Source: Candidatus Iainarchaeum sp.
GTDB lineage: Archaea > Iainarchaeota > Iainarchaeia > Iainarchaeales > GCA-2688035
Length of the DNA stretch: 7,876 nt
Direction: 5' to 3'
Assembly (NCBI GenBank): GCA_017610245.1
Contig: JAFCCK010000039.1
Span: 1 to 7,876 of the forward strand
Shown here piece by piece: positions 1 through 6,546 of this stretch. Position 1 is the stretch's first letter, and every line of letters starts with the position of its first letter. The translations under genes were made by a program, and so were the position numbers. Below the pieces are notes generated by a model, which saw only the letters and a list, made by a program, of their open reading frames with translations, did not search any database and was not told the DNA's origin.

Positions 1-776
1 AAAAGGATAAGGTCGTTTGCTGTTTTGCCCAAATCAAGCATTATCTGAGAAAGCCCTGCAATTATTGCTGCCTCAATTTTACCTCTGCTGCTCTGCACAT
101 AGAGCACATTGTTCTGAACTTTGCTGAAGCCGAGGAGCTTTGCAGTAAAAGCTCTGTTTAGGTGCAAGGAACTGCCGTAGCCTGCTGCCGCTCCCAAAGG
201 GCTCTGGTTATTGAGTTCATAGGCTGCATCAAGCAGCTGCATGGAATCAAGGAGTGATTCAATGAAACTGCCTGCCCATAAGCCAAGCGAGGAAGACATC
301 GCCTTTCTTGTGTGGGTGTATCCCGGCATGGGAACAAATTCATTCTTTTTTGCGAAGCTGAGCATTTGTTTGCACAAAGTAAGTGTTTCCTTTTCAACAG
401 CAAGCAGCTTTTGCTTGCTGTAAAGGCGCAAAGCTGCAATCACTTGGTCGTTTCTGCTTCTCCCTGCGTGAATCTTTTTTCCAAGCGAACCATACTTTTT
501 GGTCAAGTAGTTTTCAATGGCTGTGTGGCAGTCCTCTTGCTCTGGCAGAATCTTAAACTTGTCCTTTTCAGCAAGGGAAATTATTTTCTTTAGCCCGGGC
601 TTGAGCTTTTTGAACTCATCAGGGGAGAGAATCCCTGCCTTTTTGAGAGCAGCTGCATGGGCAATTGATGCAAGGCAATCACATTTAACCAGATGCTGGT
701 CCAGTAAGTAATCATTTCCAACAGTAAATGCCTCTATGAATTTGTCTACCTTGAGGCCTTTTTCCCATAGCTTCAT
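1..776 (-). CDS. argH: Argininosuccinate lyase, N-terminal 258 residues (3' end outside window)
   Basis: This enzyme performs the last step of arginine biosynthesis: it splits argininosuccinate into arginine and fumarate in the cytoplasm. The frame is open from the ATG at 776 to the window edge. Visible family motifs are EDCHTAIE (residues 81-88), HAGRSRNDQV (103-112, the Ser-Arg-Asn substrate-binding segment), MPGYTH (150-155, with the active-site His155), and a segment around SPLGAAAGYGSS (192-203). The mobile GSSxMPxKxN loop with the catalytic serine would lie beyond the window. The text after MPGYTH reads TRKA where most lyases have LQ plus a small residue. Together with GYGSS and SSRGK (229-233), this resembles, from memory, a divergent short ArgH type seen in Bacteroidetes and some archaea. 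It is the last visible gene of the argFGH operon, 36 nt after argG. A GGTG ribosome binding site lies 6 nt before the ATG. The family call is secure; the subfamily is an inference. Confidence 0.95.
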   Translation of the reverse strand, partial: MKLWEKGLKVDKFIEAFTVGNDYLLDQHLVKCDCLASIAHAAALKKAGILSPDEFKKLKPGLKKIISLAEKDKFKILPEQEDCHTAIENYLTKKYGSLGKKIHAGRSRNDQVIAALRLYSKQKLLAVEKETLTLCKQMLSFAKKNEFVPMPGYTHTRKAMSSSLGLWAGSFIESLLDSMQLLDAAYELNNQSPLGAAAGYGSSLHLNRAFTAKLLGFSKVQNNVLYVQSSRGKIEAAIIAGLSQIMLDLGKTANDLIL

Positions 777-782
777 TTAAAA

Positions 783-786
783 CACC
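783..786 (-). promoter_or_regulatory. Ribosome binding site of argH (GGTG)
   Basis: On the minus strand GGTG stands 6 nt before the ATG at 776. It matches the GGTG part of the consensus GGAGGTGAT. The same short core precedes the starts of atpH and atpC in this window. It supports the ATG at 776 as the argH start. Confidence 0.6.
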
Positions 787-812
787 GATTCGAAGAATTC
801 CAATTATGCCGG

Positions 813-2051
813 TCATTTGAAGAAGTCAATGCCGAGTTTCTTGTTTATGCTTGCCTGCACTCTGAAGGGCAAACCCTTGATGCGCAGAAACCCTGTTGCA
901 TCGTTTTGGTTATAGGAGCCGCCAGCCTCCATTGTAGCAATGTTTTCATCGTACAATGAATAGGGGCTCTTCCTTCCAACAATACTGCAATTGCCCTTAT
1001 AGAGCTCTAGGAATACCTCTCCACTAACACCCTTCTGGGATTCATCAATCAACGCATTTAATGCTTTTAGTTCGCGACCGCACCAGAACCCATAGTAGAC
1101 AAGTTCGGCGTAATGCGGCATTATCGAATCTCTCAGGTGCATTAAATCACGGTCCATACAGAGCCCCTCTAAATCGCGGTGAGCAGCATACAGCACAGTC
1201 ATGCCCGGGCTTTCATATACCCCGCGCGATTTCATTCCTACAAAGCGGTTTTCAACCATGTCCAACAGCCCGATACCATTCTCGCCAGCCACTTTGTTAA
1301 GGTGTTCCAGCAATTCCACAGATTCCATTTTTTTGCCGTTTACACTAACTGGAATCCCGTTCTCAAAGCCAATGCTTAGCTTTGTAACCTTGTCAGGGGC
1401 TTTTTCCGGCGGGGTTATGAGCTGGTACATATTATCCTGGGGCTTGTACATCGGGTCTTCAAGCAGCCCGGACTCATGGCTCCTGTGCGCTATGTTTGGG
1501 TCAGTACTCCAGGGCTTATCGGGAGTTGCTTCAATAGGTATGTTGTGCTTTTTCGCATATTCCATTGCCTCCTTTCTCCCCGGAATCAAATCCCTGAACT
1601 CCTTTATTCTCCATGGTGCGATTATTTTCGCGTCAGGCATTAAAGCGTAAGCTGTCAGCTCGAATCTGCACTGGTCATTGCCTTTGCCTGTAGCTCCATG
1701 TGCAAGAATGTTTGTGCCTTCCTCCTCAGCTACCTCAACCAGTGCTTTCATAATAAAGGGGCGAGCAATTGAAGTGCCAAGGAGGTATTTGCCCTCATAC
1801 CTTGCCTCTGCTTTCAGGCATTGGAACAGTCCTGCCTCAACAAACTCCTTGCGCATGTCCTTTACAATGTACTTTATTGCCCCGCTCCCAAGGGCTTTCT
1901 TTTCAAGGTCCAAATCCTCCTGCTGCCCAACATCAACGCAAACGCACACCACTTTAAAATTGTGGTCGCTAAGCCACTTTGCAATAACGCTGGTATCCAA
2001 GCCTCCGCTGTATGCTAACACACATTTCTGTCCCTTTCCATCCAGAACCAT
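813..2051 (-). CDS. argG: Argininosuccinate synthase
   Basis: This cytoplasmic enzyme joins citrulline and aspartate using ATP, giving argininosuccinate, AMP and pyrophosphate. It is 412 residues long, normal for the family. The N-terminal adenine nucleotide alpha-hydrolase fold shows the PP-motif SGGLDTS at residues 15-21. Further signatures are LLGTSIARP (90-98), the ATP/aspartate segment HGATGKGNDQCRFE (118-131), a segment ending SHESGLLEDP (191-200), and in the C-terminal synthase domain SRGVYESPG and HRDLE. These are the usual citrulline- and aspartate-binding elements and I see no missing key residue. The ATG at 2051 has a strong GGAGGT ribosome binding site 8 nt upstream, within the last codons of argF. 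Its position one base after the argF stop suggests translational coupling. argH follows downstream. Confidence 0.98.
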   Translation of the reverse strand: MVLDGKGQKCVLAYSGGLDTSVIAKWLSDHNFKVVCVCVDVGQQEDLDLEKKALGSGAIKYIVKDMRKEFVEAGLFQCLKAEARYEGKYLLGTSIARPFIMKALVEVAEEEGTNILAHGATGKGNDQCRFELTAYALMPDAKIIAPWRIKEFRDLIPGRKEAMEYAKKHNIPIEATPDKPWSTDPNIAHRSHESGLLEDPMYKPQDNMYQLITPPEKAPDKVTKLSIGFENGIPVSVNGKKMESVELLEHLNKVAGENGIGLLDMVENRFVGMKSRGVYESPGMTVLYAAHRDLEGLCMDRDLMHLRDSIMPHYAELVYYGFWCGRELKALNALIDESQKGVSGEVFLELYKGNCSIVGRKSPYSLYDENIATMEAGGSYNQNDATGFLRIKGLPFRVQASINKKLGIDFFK

Positions 2052-2052
2052 T

Positions 2053-2925
2053 TTATCCTACCTCCAATAATTTAAGCATTAAAGCGTTCTGGGCATGCAT
2101 CCTGTTCTCCGCCTGGTCAAAGACAATGCTCTGCTTTGAATCAATTACCTCATTACTCACTTCCAGGCCGCGGTGGGCTGGCAGGCAGTGCATGAAAAGC
2201 GCATCCTGCTTTGCCTTAGCCATAAGCTCTTTGTTCACCTGAAAGGGCGGGAAAATTTTCATCCTCTTTTGCTTTTCCTCCTCCTGGCCCATGCTGACCC
2301 AGGTATCGGTATAAACTACATCTGCATCTTTTACTGCCTCTGCCGGGCTATGAGTTATTGCTGCCCCTTCCTTCTCCATTGGTTCGTAGCCTTTTGGAAC
2401 CGCTACAGCAACCTCCATTCCAAGCTTGCTGCATCCTAACACCAGTGAATTGCATACATTGTTGCCGTCGCCCACATAGGCGAGCTTCAGACCTGCGAGC
2501 TGGTCCTTCTTCTCCTTTATAGTGAGGAGGTCTGCAAGGGCCTGGCATGGGTGATAGGAATCACTCAGGCCGTTTATTACCGGAACGGAACTTGCTTTGG
2601 CAATTTCCTCAACCTGCTCATGCCCGAAAACCCTGGCCATTATAATGTCGGAATACCTGGAAACGCACTTTGCCTCGTCCTGCAGGCTTCCCAGCGTGAA
2701 ATTTGTAGTGCGGCAGTCGAGGTAGATTGCGTGCCCCCCAAGCTTTGTCATGCCTGCCTCAAAGCTTGTCCTGGTGCGAGTACTAGTTTTCATGAAAATC
2801 ATCGCAAGTGTCTTGTTTTTCATTGCGCTACTGTACTCGGAATAATCTTTTTTCAGGGCAATGGCCGAATCTATCGTTTCTTCCAAAAAGCCCTTGTCGA
2901 AATCTTTCAGTGTCAAGAAGTGCAT
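2053..2925 (-). CDS. argF: Ornithine carbamoyltransferase
   Basis: This enzyme transfers the carbamoyl group from carbamoyl phosphate to ornithine, giving citrulline. It is 290 residues long, slightly shorter than the usual 300-330. The carbamoyl phosphate motif STRTRTSFE is at residues 48-56 and HPCQALADLL at 125-134. The nucleotide-like fold segment GDGNNVCNS is at 152-160. The ornithine-binding DTWVSMGQEEE (207-217) and the HCLPAHRG motif with the reactive cysteine (246-253) are intact. The SMG loop and HCLP support ornithine, not aspartate or an acylated ornithine, as substrate. It is the first gene of the leftward argFGH operon and faces a divergent ACT-domain gene. AGGAG lies 10 nt before the ATG at 2925. 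Because argG and argH follow, the job is biosynthesis and not arginine fermentation. Confidence 0.97.
   Translation of the reverse strand: MHFLTLKDFDKGFLEETIDSAIALKKDYSEYSSAMKNKTLAMIFMKTSTRTRTSFEAGMTKLGGHAIYLDCRTTNFTLGSLQDEAKCVSRYSDIIMARVFGHEQVEEIAKASSVPVINGLSDSYHPCQALADLLTIKEKKDQLAGLKLAYVGDGNNVCNSLVLGCSKLGMEVAVAVPKGYEPMEKEGAAITHSPAEAVKDADVVYTDTWVSMGQEEEKQKRMKIFPPFQVNKELMAKAKQDALFMHCLPAHRGLEVSNEVIDSKQSIVFDQAENRMHAQNALMLKLLEVG
2060..2065 (-). promoter_or_regulatory. Ribosome binding site of argG inside argF
   Basis: On the minus strand GGAGGT lies 8 nt before the argG ATG and overlaps the final Glu-Val codons of argF. argF stops at 2053 and argG starts at 2051, so ribosomes ending argF are in place to start argG. 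This is a sequence-visible basis for coupled expression. Confidence 0.8.
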
Positions 2926-2945
2926 TAAAGTAACGCTCCTTCAGC

Positions 2946-2953
2946 ATTTAAAA
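2946..2953 (-). promoter_or_regulatory. TATA-like box for argFGH
   Basis: The minus strand reads TTTTAAAT, a good fit to the archaeal TATA consensus. Its centre is about 25 nt before the argF ATG, which would put transcription start almost at the start codon. That conflicts with a used AGGAG ribosome binding site between box and start, so either the transcript is near-leaderless or a second upstream promoter exists. Confidence 0.4.
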
Positions 2954-2963
2954 GCATTCTGCC

Positions 2964-3005
2964 CCAAAAAGAACACGATAGACAGATGTTGTCCAAAATA
3001 GAACA
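2964..3005. repeat. Near-direct repeat pair, candidate operator
   Basis: CCAAAAAGAACA (2964-2975) and CCAAAATAGAACA (2993-3005) differ by one inserted T and are spaced 29 nt start to start. The second copy sits in a partial palindrome, TGTT...AACA, spanning 2987-3005. The first has TTCT (2957-2960) facing AGAA (2970-2973). One copy lies just upstream of each putative TATA box. The pair could be a regulator binding site, but it is short and AT-rich, so chance is possible. Confidence 0.35.
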
Positions 3006-3013
3006 TTTTTATT
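3006..3013 (+). promoter_or_regulatory. TATA-like box for the ACT-domain gene
   Basis: TTTTTATT is centred about 27 nt before the ATG at 3036. No ribosome binding site is visible before that ATG. The two facts together suggest a leaderless transcript starting at or near the start codon, which is common in archaea. Confidence 0.4.
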
Positions 3014-3035
3014 GTTTTTGCCTCATTATTGGGAT

Positions 3036-3665
3036 ATGAATGCTGCAAAAATTGCAGGGGAATACATTGAAAAGCATCCTGTCGTGAAAGAGTGCCTGGC
3101 AAAAGGGCTGGTTAATTTCTCGGAATTGGCGCGGCAGGTTATTGAGCAGACTTCCCTGAAACAAAAGGACTTTGATGCAGTGTTGGTTGCTGTGAGAAGG
3201 TATGCTGAAAAGGTGAAGCCCGGCAAGGATAATGAAAAAGCAATAATGAAGCTGTTTAAGAAGAGCAAGCTTGAGATAAAGAATAAGGTGTGCGCTATTG
3301 TGTTGGATGAGAGCGCACCATTTTCCTACATAGTGAAGCTTATTGAAGAAATCAACGAGAAGCAGGAGCCCGCGCACTTAATCCAAGGGAGCAGAACCTT
3401 TACATTAGTGACTTCACAGGAATTTCTGGAGAAGATTGAAAAGATTTTTTCCGGGAAAGTGATTTCAAAGAAAAAGGGGCTGGTGCAGATAGTGCTGAGA
3501 ACAGCCCCTGCAATTGAATCAACACCAGGGGTAGTTGCATATATCTACAGCCTATTTGCAGAGCATGGCATAAACATTGTTGAAACAATGTCAAGCTGGA
3601 CCGAAACATTGATTGTGCTAAATGAAAAGGATTTGGGCAAAGCAATGGAAATACTTAAATTTTAG
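3036..3665 (+). CDS. ACT-domain protein, possible amino-acid-responsive regulator
   Basis: The protein has 209 residues from the ATG at 3036. The C-terminal part (about 150-205) reads as a clear ACT domain, the small-molecule (usually amino acid) binding fold: LVQIVL, then a STPGVVAYIYSLFAEHGINI core, then ETLIVL and a closing helix. A middle segment (about 82-145) with AIVLDE and RTFTLVTS may be a second, weaker ACT-like unit. The N-terminus (about 22-60, with NFSELARQVIE and VAVRRYAEK) is helical and could be a helix-turn-helix. From memory this resembles the archaeal family annotated as predicted regulator of amino acid metabolism with ACT domain (COG2150-like). It is divergent from argFGH, so arginine or ornithine is an attractive ligand, though only by context. 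A TTG at 3012 would add eight residues but has no better signal. Confidence 0.8.
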   Translation: MNAAKIAGEYIEKHPVVKECLAKGLVNFSELARQVIEQTSLKQKDFDAVLVAVRRYAEKVKPGKDNEKAIMKLFKKSKLEIKNKVCAIVLDESAPFSYIVKLIEEINEKQEPAHLIQGSRTFTLVTSQEFLEKIEKIFSGKVISKKKGLVQIVLRTAPAIESTPGVVAYIYSLFAEHGINIVETMSSWTETLIVLNEKDLGKAMEILKF

Positions 3666-3680
3666 GTGAAAACGCCAATA

Positions 3681-3687
3681 CTTTTTT
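3681..3687 (+). terminator. Possible U-rich terminator of the ACT gene
   Basis: A C followed by six T begins 16 nt after the ACT stop codon. It is preceded by AACGC (3671-3675), which could pair with GCGTT (3691-3695) only across the T-run, so there is no classical hairpin. Archaeal termination often relies on U-runs alone, so this is a weak candidate. Confidence 0.3.
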
Positions 3688-3770
3688 AAAGCGTTATATT
3701 TCAGATTTTTATAGGGCCTGAATGCAGGAAGTGGTGTTTTTCCCTTATTTTTCTTGTTTCGGGCTTTTTA

Positions 3771-3774
3771 GGTG
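3771..3774 (+). promoter_or_regulatory. Ribosome binding site deciding the atpH start
   Basis: GGTG stands 6 nt before the ATG at 3781. The competing in-frame GTG at 3772 overlaps this element and has no upstream signal of its own, so the ATG is preferred. Confidence 0.5.
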
Positions 3775-3780
3775 GGGTGG

Positions 3781-4137
3781 ATGCAAAAATCCCTTTCCAA
3801 TGCGGAAAGCAGTGGAACAAGGGACATCTCCATACTCTCTGATTTGAAGCGTTTTGAAGCAGAGCAGGAGAAAAAGCTGGAAGAAGCCAGGCTGAAGGCG
3901 GAGCAGGAAATTGAGGAAGCAAAGCAGAAAGCCGCTAAGGAAATTGAGAAACTCAAGCTAGCCCATTCCAAAAAGCTTGAGAAAGCAGTCCAGAGCGAAA
4001 GGGAAAAGGCGAAAAAGCAGGCAAAGGAGCTTTTCGCTGATTTCAAGAAGAGGGAATCAAAGCTGCGGAAAAGCTTTGCCAAAAACAAGGGCAAGGCGCT
4101 TGAAGCGGTTTTCAAGAAACTGTTGGAGGAAGCATAG
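3781..4137 (+). CDS. atpH: A-type ATP synthase peripheral stalk subunit H
   Basis: The protein has 118 residues, almost all charged helix. After a short polar N-terminus, about residues 20-110 form an uninterrupted run rich in Ala, Glu, Lys and Arg with heptad-like spacing, a coiled coil. This is the expected make-up of subunit H (also called G), which pairs with subunit E to form the peripheral stalk holding the catalytic head against the membrane subunit I. Sequence alone would not separate it from other coiled coils. The call rests on length and on its place directly before atpI in an H-I-K-E-C order. The ATG at 3781 has GGTG 6 nt upstream; a GTG at 3772 lies inside that signal and is less likely. 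Its stop TAG abuts the atpI ATG, and the atpI ribosome binding site GGAGG (4125-4129) is inside this gene. Confidence 0.8.
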   Translation: MQKSLSNAESSGTRDISILSDLKRFEAEQEKKLEEARLKAEQEIEEAKQKAAKEIEKLKLAHSKKLEKAVQSEREKAKKQAKELFADFKKRESKLRKSFAKNKGKALEAVFKKLLEEA

Positions 4138-6060
4138 ATGTTCACGCCAGCCAAAATGCTGCATGCCCAGCTAGTTATCTCAAAAGGGAGAAGCCAGCAG
4201 CTTATAGTGGCGTTGCACGAGGCAGGCATTTGTGAGCTAAAGGAAACTGATGGAAAGGATTTGAGTGAGATGGAAGCTGTTGGAAGCAATGAAATAGAGG
4301 GGATGAGGCAGAGGCTGGCAAGGCTTATGGCAGCTTTGGATGAGTTCAAGCCAGTGAGGCAACCAGAAAATCTTGTGAAGGCTTTATTTTTCCCGAAAGA
4401 GCCAGAAAAGATTAAGGTTAATCTGCTTTCAAACGAAGCTGTTTTAGGGGAAGTGAAGGCACACCTCGATGTTATAGAGCCAAAGGCAGAAAAACAGCTG
4501 GACGAGCTGAAAGGCATAGGGCAAAGAATAAGTGAAATCGGTTTTGAGATAGAAGAGCTTTCAATTCTGCCAGCTGTGAATACCAATGTTTTTTCCCCAA
4601 CCAAAAACATTGCAGTATTGCTCGGCATTATCACAAACAAGGCTGTGGCAGAGCTAGGGGCAAAGTTGCAAAAGAGTGTTTACCTCTTAAAGGAGAGGGA
4701 TGAAAACACATCCCTTATTATTATAGCGTGCAAGCAGGCTGAAAGGGAGCGCATTGAAAAGGAATTGCACAGCATTGGCTTTGAGCCGCTCAGTGTAAGG
4801 TTTACTGATAAAAAGCCAAGGGAAATTATTAGGGAATTGGAGCAAGAGAGGATTGAACTGGTAAAGAGAACACGGGAAATAAGGCTCTATTTGCAGAACA
4901 CGGCAAAGATGTATTGGGAGAAGCTTGAGGTGCTTGCAGAAGAGCTTGGAGTATGCGTTGAAAGGGCAAAAGCCCTGCAACAGTTGAAAGCAGGGAACAG
5001 TTTTACTGTAATGGAGGCATGGCTGCCAGAAAAGAATTTGGGTAAATTCAAGAGAATTGTTGGGAGAGAGGCAGGCAAATACTATCTTGCAACAGATGAA
5101 AGAGCTGACGCCCCTACATTACTAAAAAACCCAAAGCTGTTGAAGCCCTTTGAAATGCTTACAGAGCTCTACTCTGTCCCAAAATACAATGGGTTAGATC
5201 CCACCCCAGTGATTGCAATAACATTTGCAATATTCTTTGGTTATATGCTGACCGATTTTGTTTATGGTGTTGCATTAGCATTGATTGCCTTTGCAATTTT
5301 TAGGGGCATTGGAAGATATAATGCAGAACTAAGGAGCTTTTCGGCTGTTCTGATTGCATTGGGAATTTCAACTGCATTGCTCGGAGCGGCATTTACCTCC
5401 TACTTTGGCGACTTCTTTCCAAAAATTGGAATAGAAATGCCTGGGCTGCTCGACCCATTGAAGCAGGTTATTGTAATAATTGGGCTTGCAGTGCTTATCG
5501 GCGCGTTACACATCTCGATAGGGCTCTTGATGGGTTTCATTGACAATTTTAGGCTGGGGAAGAAAAGGGATGCGTTTGCAAAGCAGGGCGTGTGGCTGTT
5601 CTTTATGGCAGGGGCAGTGTTTGCATTGCTGGGGGAGCAGTTCCTCATGGTTGGCCTCGGCCTAATAGCACTGGCTGTTGTTTTGAATATCATTTTTAGC
5701 GTTCTGGAGGGCGGTGCTGTAATTGGAATGCTCTCAATCTTTGACTTTAGCGGTTTTATTGGGGACATATTCAGCTATGCCCGCCTAACAGCCTTGGCAA
5801 TTGGTACGGCAGGCATTGCACTTGCTGTAAACTTTATGGCGCTGCTTGTCAATGATATGGTGCCGGTAATCGGGCTACCCCTTGCAATTATTGTTTTCCT
5901 TGGCGGGCATTTCTTCAATATGATTATGAACGGTTTGGGGGCATTTATCCATGCTCTGAGACTTCATTTTTTGGAATTTTTCCAGAAGTTCTATGACGGC
6001 GGGGGAAGGCTCTACAGGCCATTTTATGCAAAAAGAGAAAAAACAATTGGAGGTGAGTAA
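4138..6060 (+). CDS. atpI: A-type ATP synthase membrane subunit I (subunit a)
   Basis: The protein has 640 residues, a normal length. It is the stator part of the membrane rotor, carrying ions to and from the c-ring. Residues 1 to about 345 are cytosolic with long helical stretches (about 40-130 and 190-290) that bind the peripheral stalks. The linker YNGLDPTP (350-357) is the family's boundary motif. About eight membrane segments follow at roughly 358-373, 376-391, 401-425, 444-468, 484-499, 502-521, 542-571 and 577-612. Arg549 in SYARL is the conserved essential arginine that faces the rotor carboxylate, and Arg608 in HALRLH is the second conserved arginine. The C-terminus YDGGGRLYRPF is typical. 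The ATG follows the atpH stop directly with GGAGG 8 nt upstream, and the stop abuts atpK, so translation is likely coupled. Confidence 0.97.
   Translation: MFTPAKMLHAQLVISKGRSQQLIVALHEAGICELKETDGKDLSEMEAVGSNEIEGMRQRLARLMAALDEFKPVRQPENLVKALFFPKEPEKIKVNLLSNEAVLGEVKAHLDVIEPKAEKQLDELKGIGQRISEIGFEIEELSILPAVNTNVFSPTKNIAVLLGIITNKAVAELGAKLQKSVYLLKERDENTSLIIIACKQAERERIEKELHSIGFEPLSVRFTDKKPREIIRELEQERIELVKRTREIRLYLQNTAKMYWEKLEVLAEELGVCVERAKALQQLKAGNSFTVMEAWLPEKNLGKFKRIVGREAGKYYLATDERADAPTLLKNPKLLKPFEMLTELYSVPKYNGLDPTPVIAITFAIFFGYMLTDFVYGVALALIAFAIFRGIGRYNAELRSFSAVLIALGISTALLGAAFTSYFGDFFPKIGIEMPGLLDPLKQVIVIIGLAVLIGALHISIGLLMGFIDNFRLGKKRDAFAKQGVWLFFMAGAVFALLGEQFLMVGLGLIALAVVLNIIFSVLEGGAVIGMLSIFDFSGFIGDIFSYARLTALAIGTAGIALAVNFMALLVNDMVPVIGLPLAIIVFLGGHFFNMIMNGLGAFIHALRLHFLEFFQKFYDGGGRLYRPFYAKREKTIGGE
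6049..6056 (+). promoter_or_regulatory. Full-consensus ribosome binding site of atpK
   Basis: GGAGGTGA, the complete complement of the 16S rRNA 3' end, lies 4 nt before the atpK ATG and overlaps the last codons of atpI. It is the strongest such site in the window, in keeping with the proteolipid being needed in many copies per enzyme. Confidence 0.85.
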
Positions 6061-6546
6061 ATGGCTATAGGAATGGGGACTTTTTTAGCAGTGTTGGGAG
6101 CAGCAATAGCATTGGGCGTGCCAGGGGTTTGCACCGCGATAGGCCTTAGGGCAGCCGGTGTATCTGGAGCAGGAGCAGTTGCAGAAAACAAGGAAAACTT
6201 CAAGAATGCATTGGTATTACAGTCACTACCACAAACGCAGACAATCTATGGGTTCATTACCGCGCTCTTCATTGTAATGGGCGCTGGGCTGCTGGGTGCG
6301 ACAGGCCAAGAGGTAAGCTTTGCACAGGGCATGGTAATGTTGGCTGCAGGCGCAATTGTTGCTGTTACGGGCATCTCAGCTGTATTCCAGGGATTGGTTG
6401 CTTCAGCTGGCATTGCAAGCAGTGCAAAGAACCAGGATGCATTTGTTCCGAGCATTGTTTTTACCGGGCAGGTTGAAACACCAGCAATCTTTGGATTCAT
6501 TGCAGCATTGATTGTGCTCGTAGTTGGACTGAATGTTTTGGGTTAA
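6061..6546 (+). CDS. atpK: A-type ATP synthase proteolipid subunit K (double-hairpin c subunit)
   Basis: The protein has 161 residues and is almost entirely hydrophobic, with four membrane helices at about 6-29, 57-79, 86-118 and 132-160. These are two fused hairpins, as in eukaryotic and Enterococcus V-type rings, compared with the single hairpin of many c subunits. It forms the rotor ring. The repeat is visible: SLPQTQTIYGFITAL (55-69) matches GQVETPAIFGFIAAL (136-150). Only the second hairpin carries the ion-binding acid, Glu139; the first has Gln60 at that place. Leu56, Thr59, Gln60, Gln110 and Glu139 correspond to the five Na+ ligands of E. hirae NtpK (Leu61, Thr64, Gln65, Gln110, Glu139), which predicts Na+ coupling. 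Pro21 and Cys24 in helix 1 are unusual for a packed inner helix. A strong hairpin spans its 3' end. Confidence 0.96.
   Translation: MAIGMGTFLAVLGAAIALGVPGVCTAIGLRAAGVSGAGAVAENKENFKNALVLQSLPQTQTIYGFITALFIVMGAGLLGATGQEVSFAQGMVMLAAGAIVAVTGISAVFQGLVASAGIASSAKNQDAFVPSIVFTGQVETPAIFGFIAALIVLVVGLNVLG

Larger units (their letters stand above)
2926..3035. promoter_or_regulatory. Divergent control region between argF and the ACT-domain gene
   Basis: These 110 bp must hold the promoters for both the leftward argFGH operon and the rightward ACT gene. They contain a TATA-like box on each strand, a near-repeated 12/13-nt element (2964-2975 and 2993-3005), and an argF ribosome binding site (AGGAG, minus strand, 2936-2940). 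No RNA gene or small open frame with a convincing start was seen. The arrangement is typical of a locally acting regulator and its target, but regulation is an inference. Confidence 0.55.
3666..3780 (+). promoter_or_regulatory. Intergenic region upstream of the ATPase operon
   Basis: This gap of 115 bp must end the ACT transcript and start the ATPase operon unless the two are co-transcribed. It has T-runs at 3682-3687, 3737-3741 and 3772-upstream that could act as archaeal U-rich terminators. A TATA-like TTTTTATA at 3706-3712 would give a transcription start near 3735 and a leader of about 45 nt. A tiny inverted repeat CCTG/CAGG is at 3717-3728. No RNA gene is seen. Confidence 0.4.

Noticed and set aside
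158..711. Open frames on both strands within the argH region
   Set aside because: The argH frame is open through the whole stretch with conserved motifs, so the others are shadows. The frame 158-439 on the minus strand has no recognisable content.
1201..2070. Several open frames on the plus strand opposite argG (up to 149 codons)
   Set aside because: They are out-of-frame readings of a clear argG with intact motifs; their products show no family features and their starts have no ribosome binding site.
2053..2925. ArgF as aspartate or N-acetylornithine carbamoyltransferase
   Set aside because: The SMG loop (DTWVSMG) and HCLP motif are those of ornithine carbamoyltransferase, and argG and argH follow directly.
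3012..3035. TTG start adding eight residues to the ACT protein
   Set aside because: It overlaps the putative TATA box and adds no conserved sequence; the ATG at 3036 fits a leaderless start.
3768..4640. A 290-codon open frame on the minus strand, opposite atpH and the start of atpI
   Set aside because: Its product is an extreme Ser/Phe/Leu/Ala mix, as expected when a Lys/Glu/Ala-rich coiled coil is read backwards. Both genes on the plus strand are well supported.
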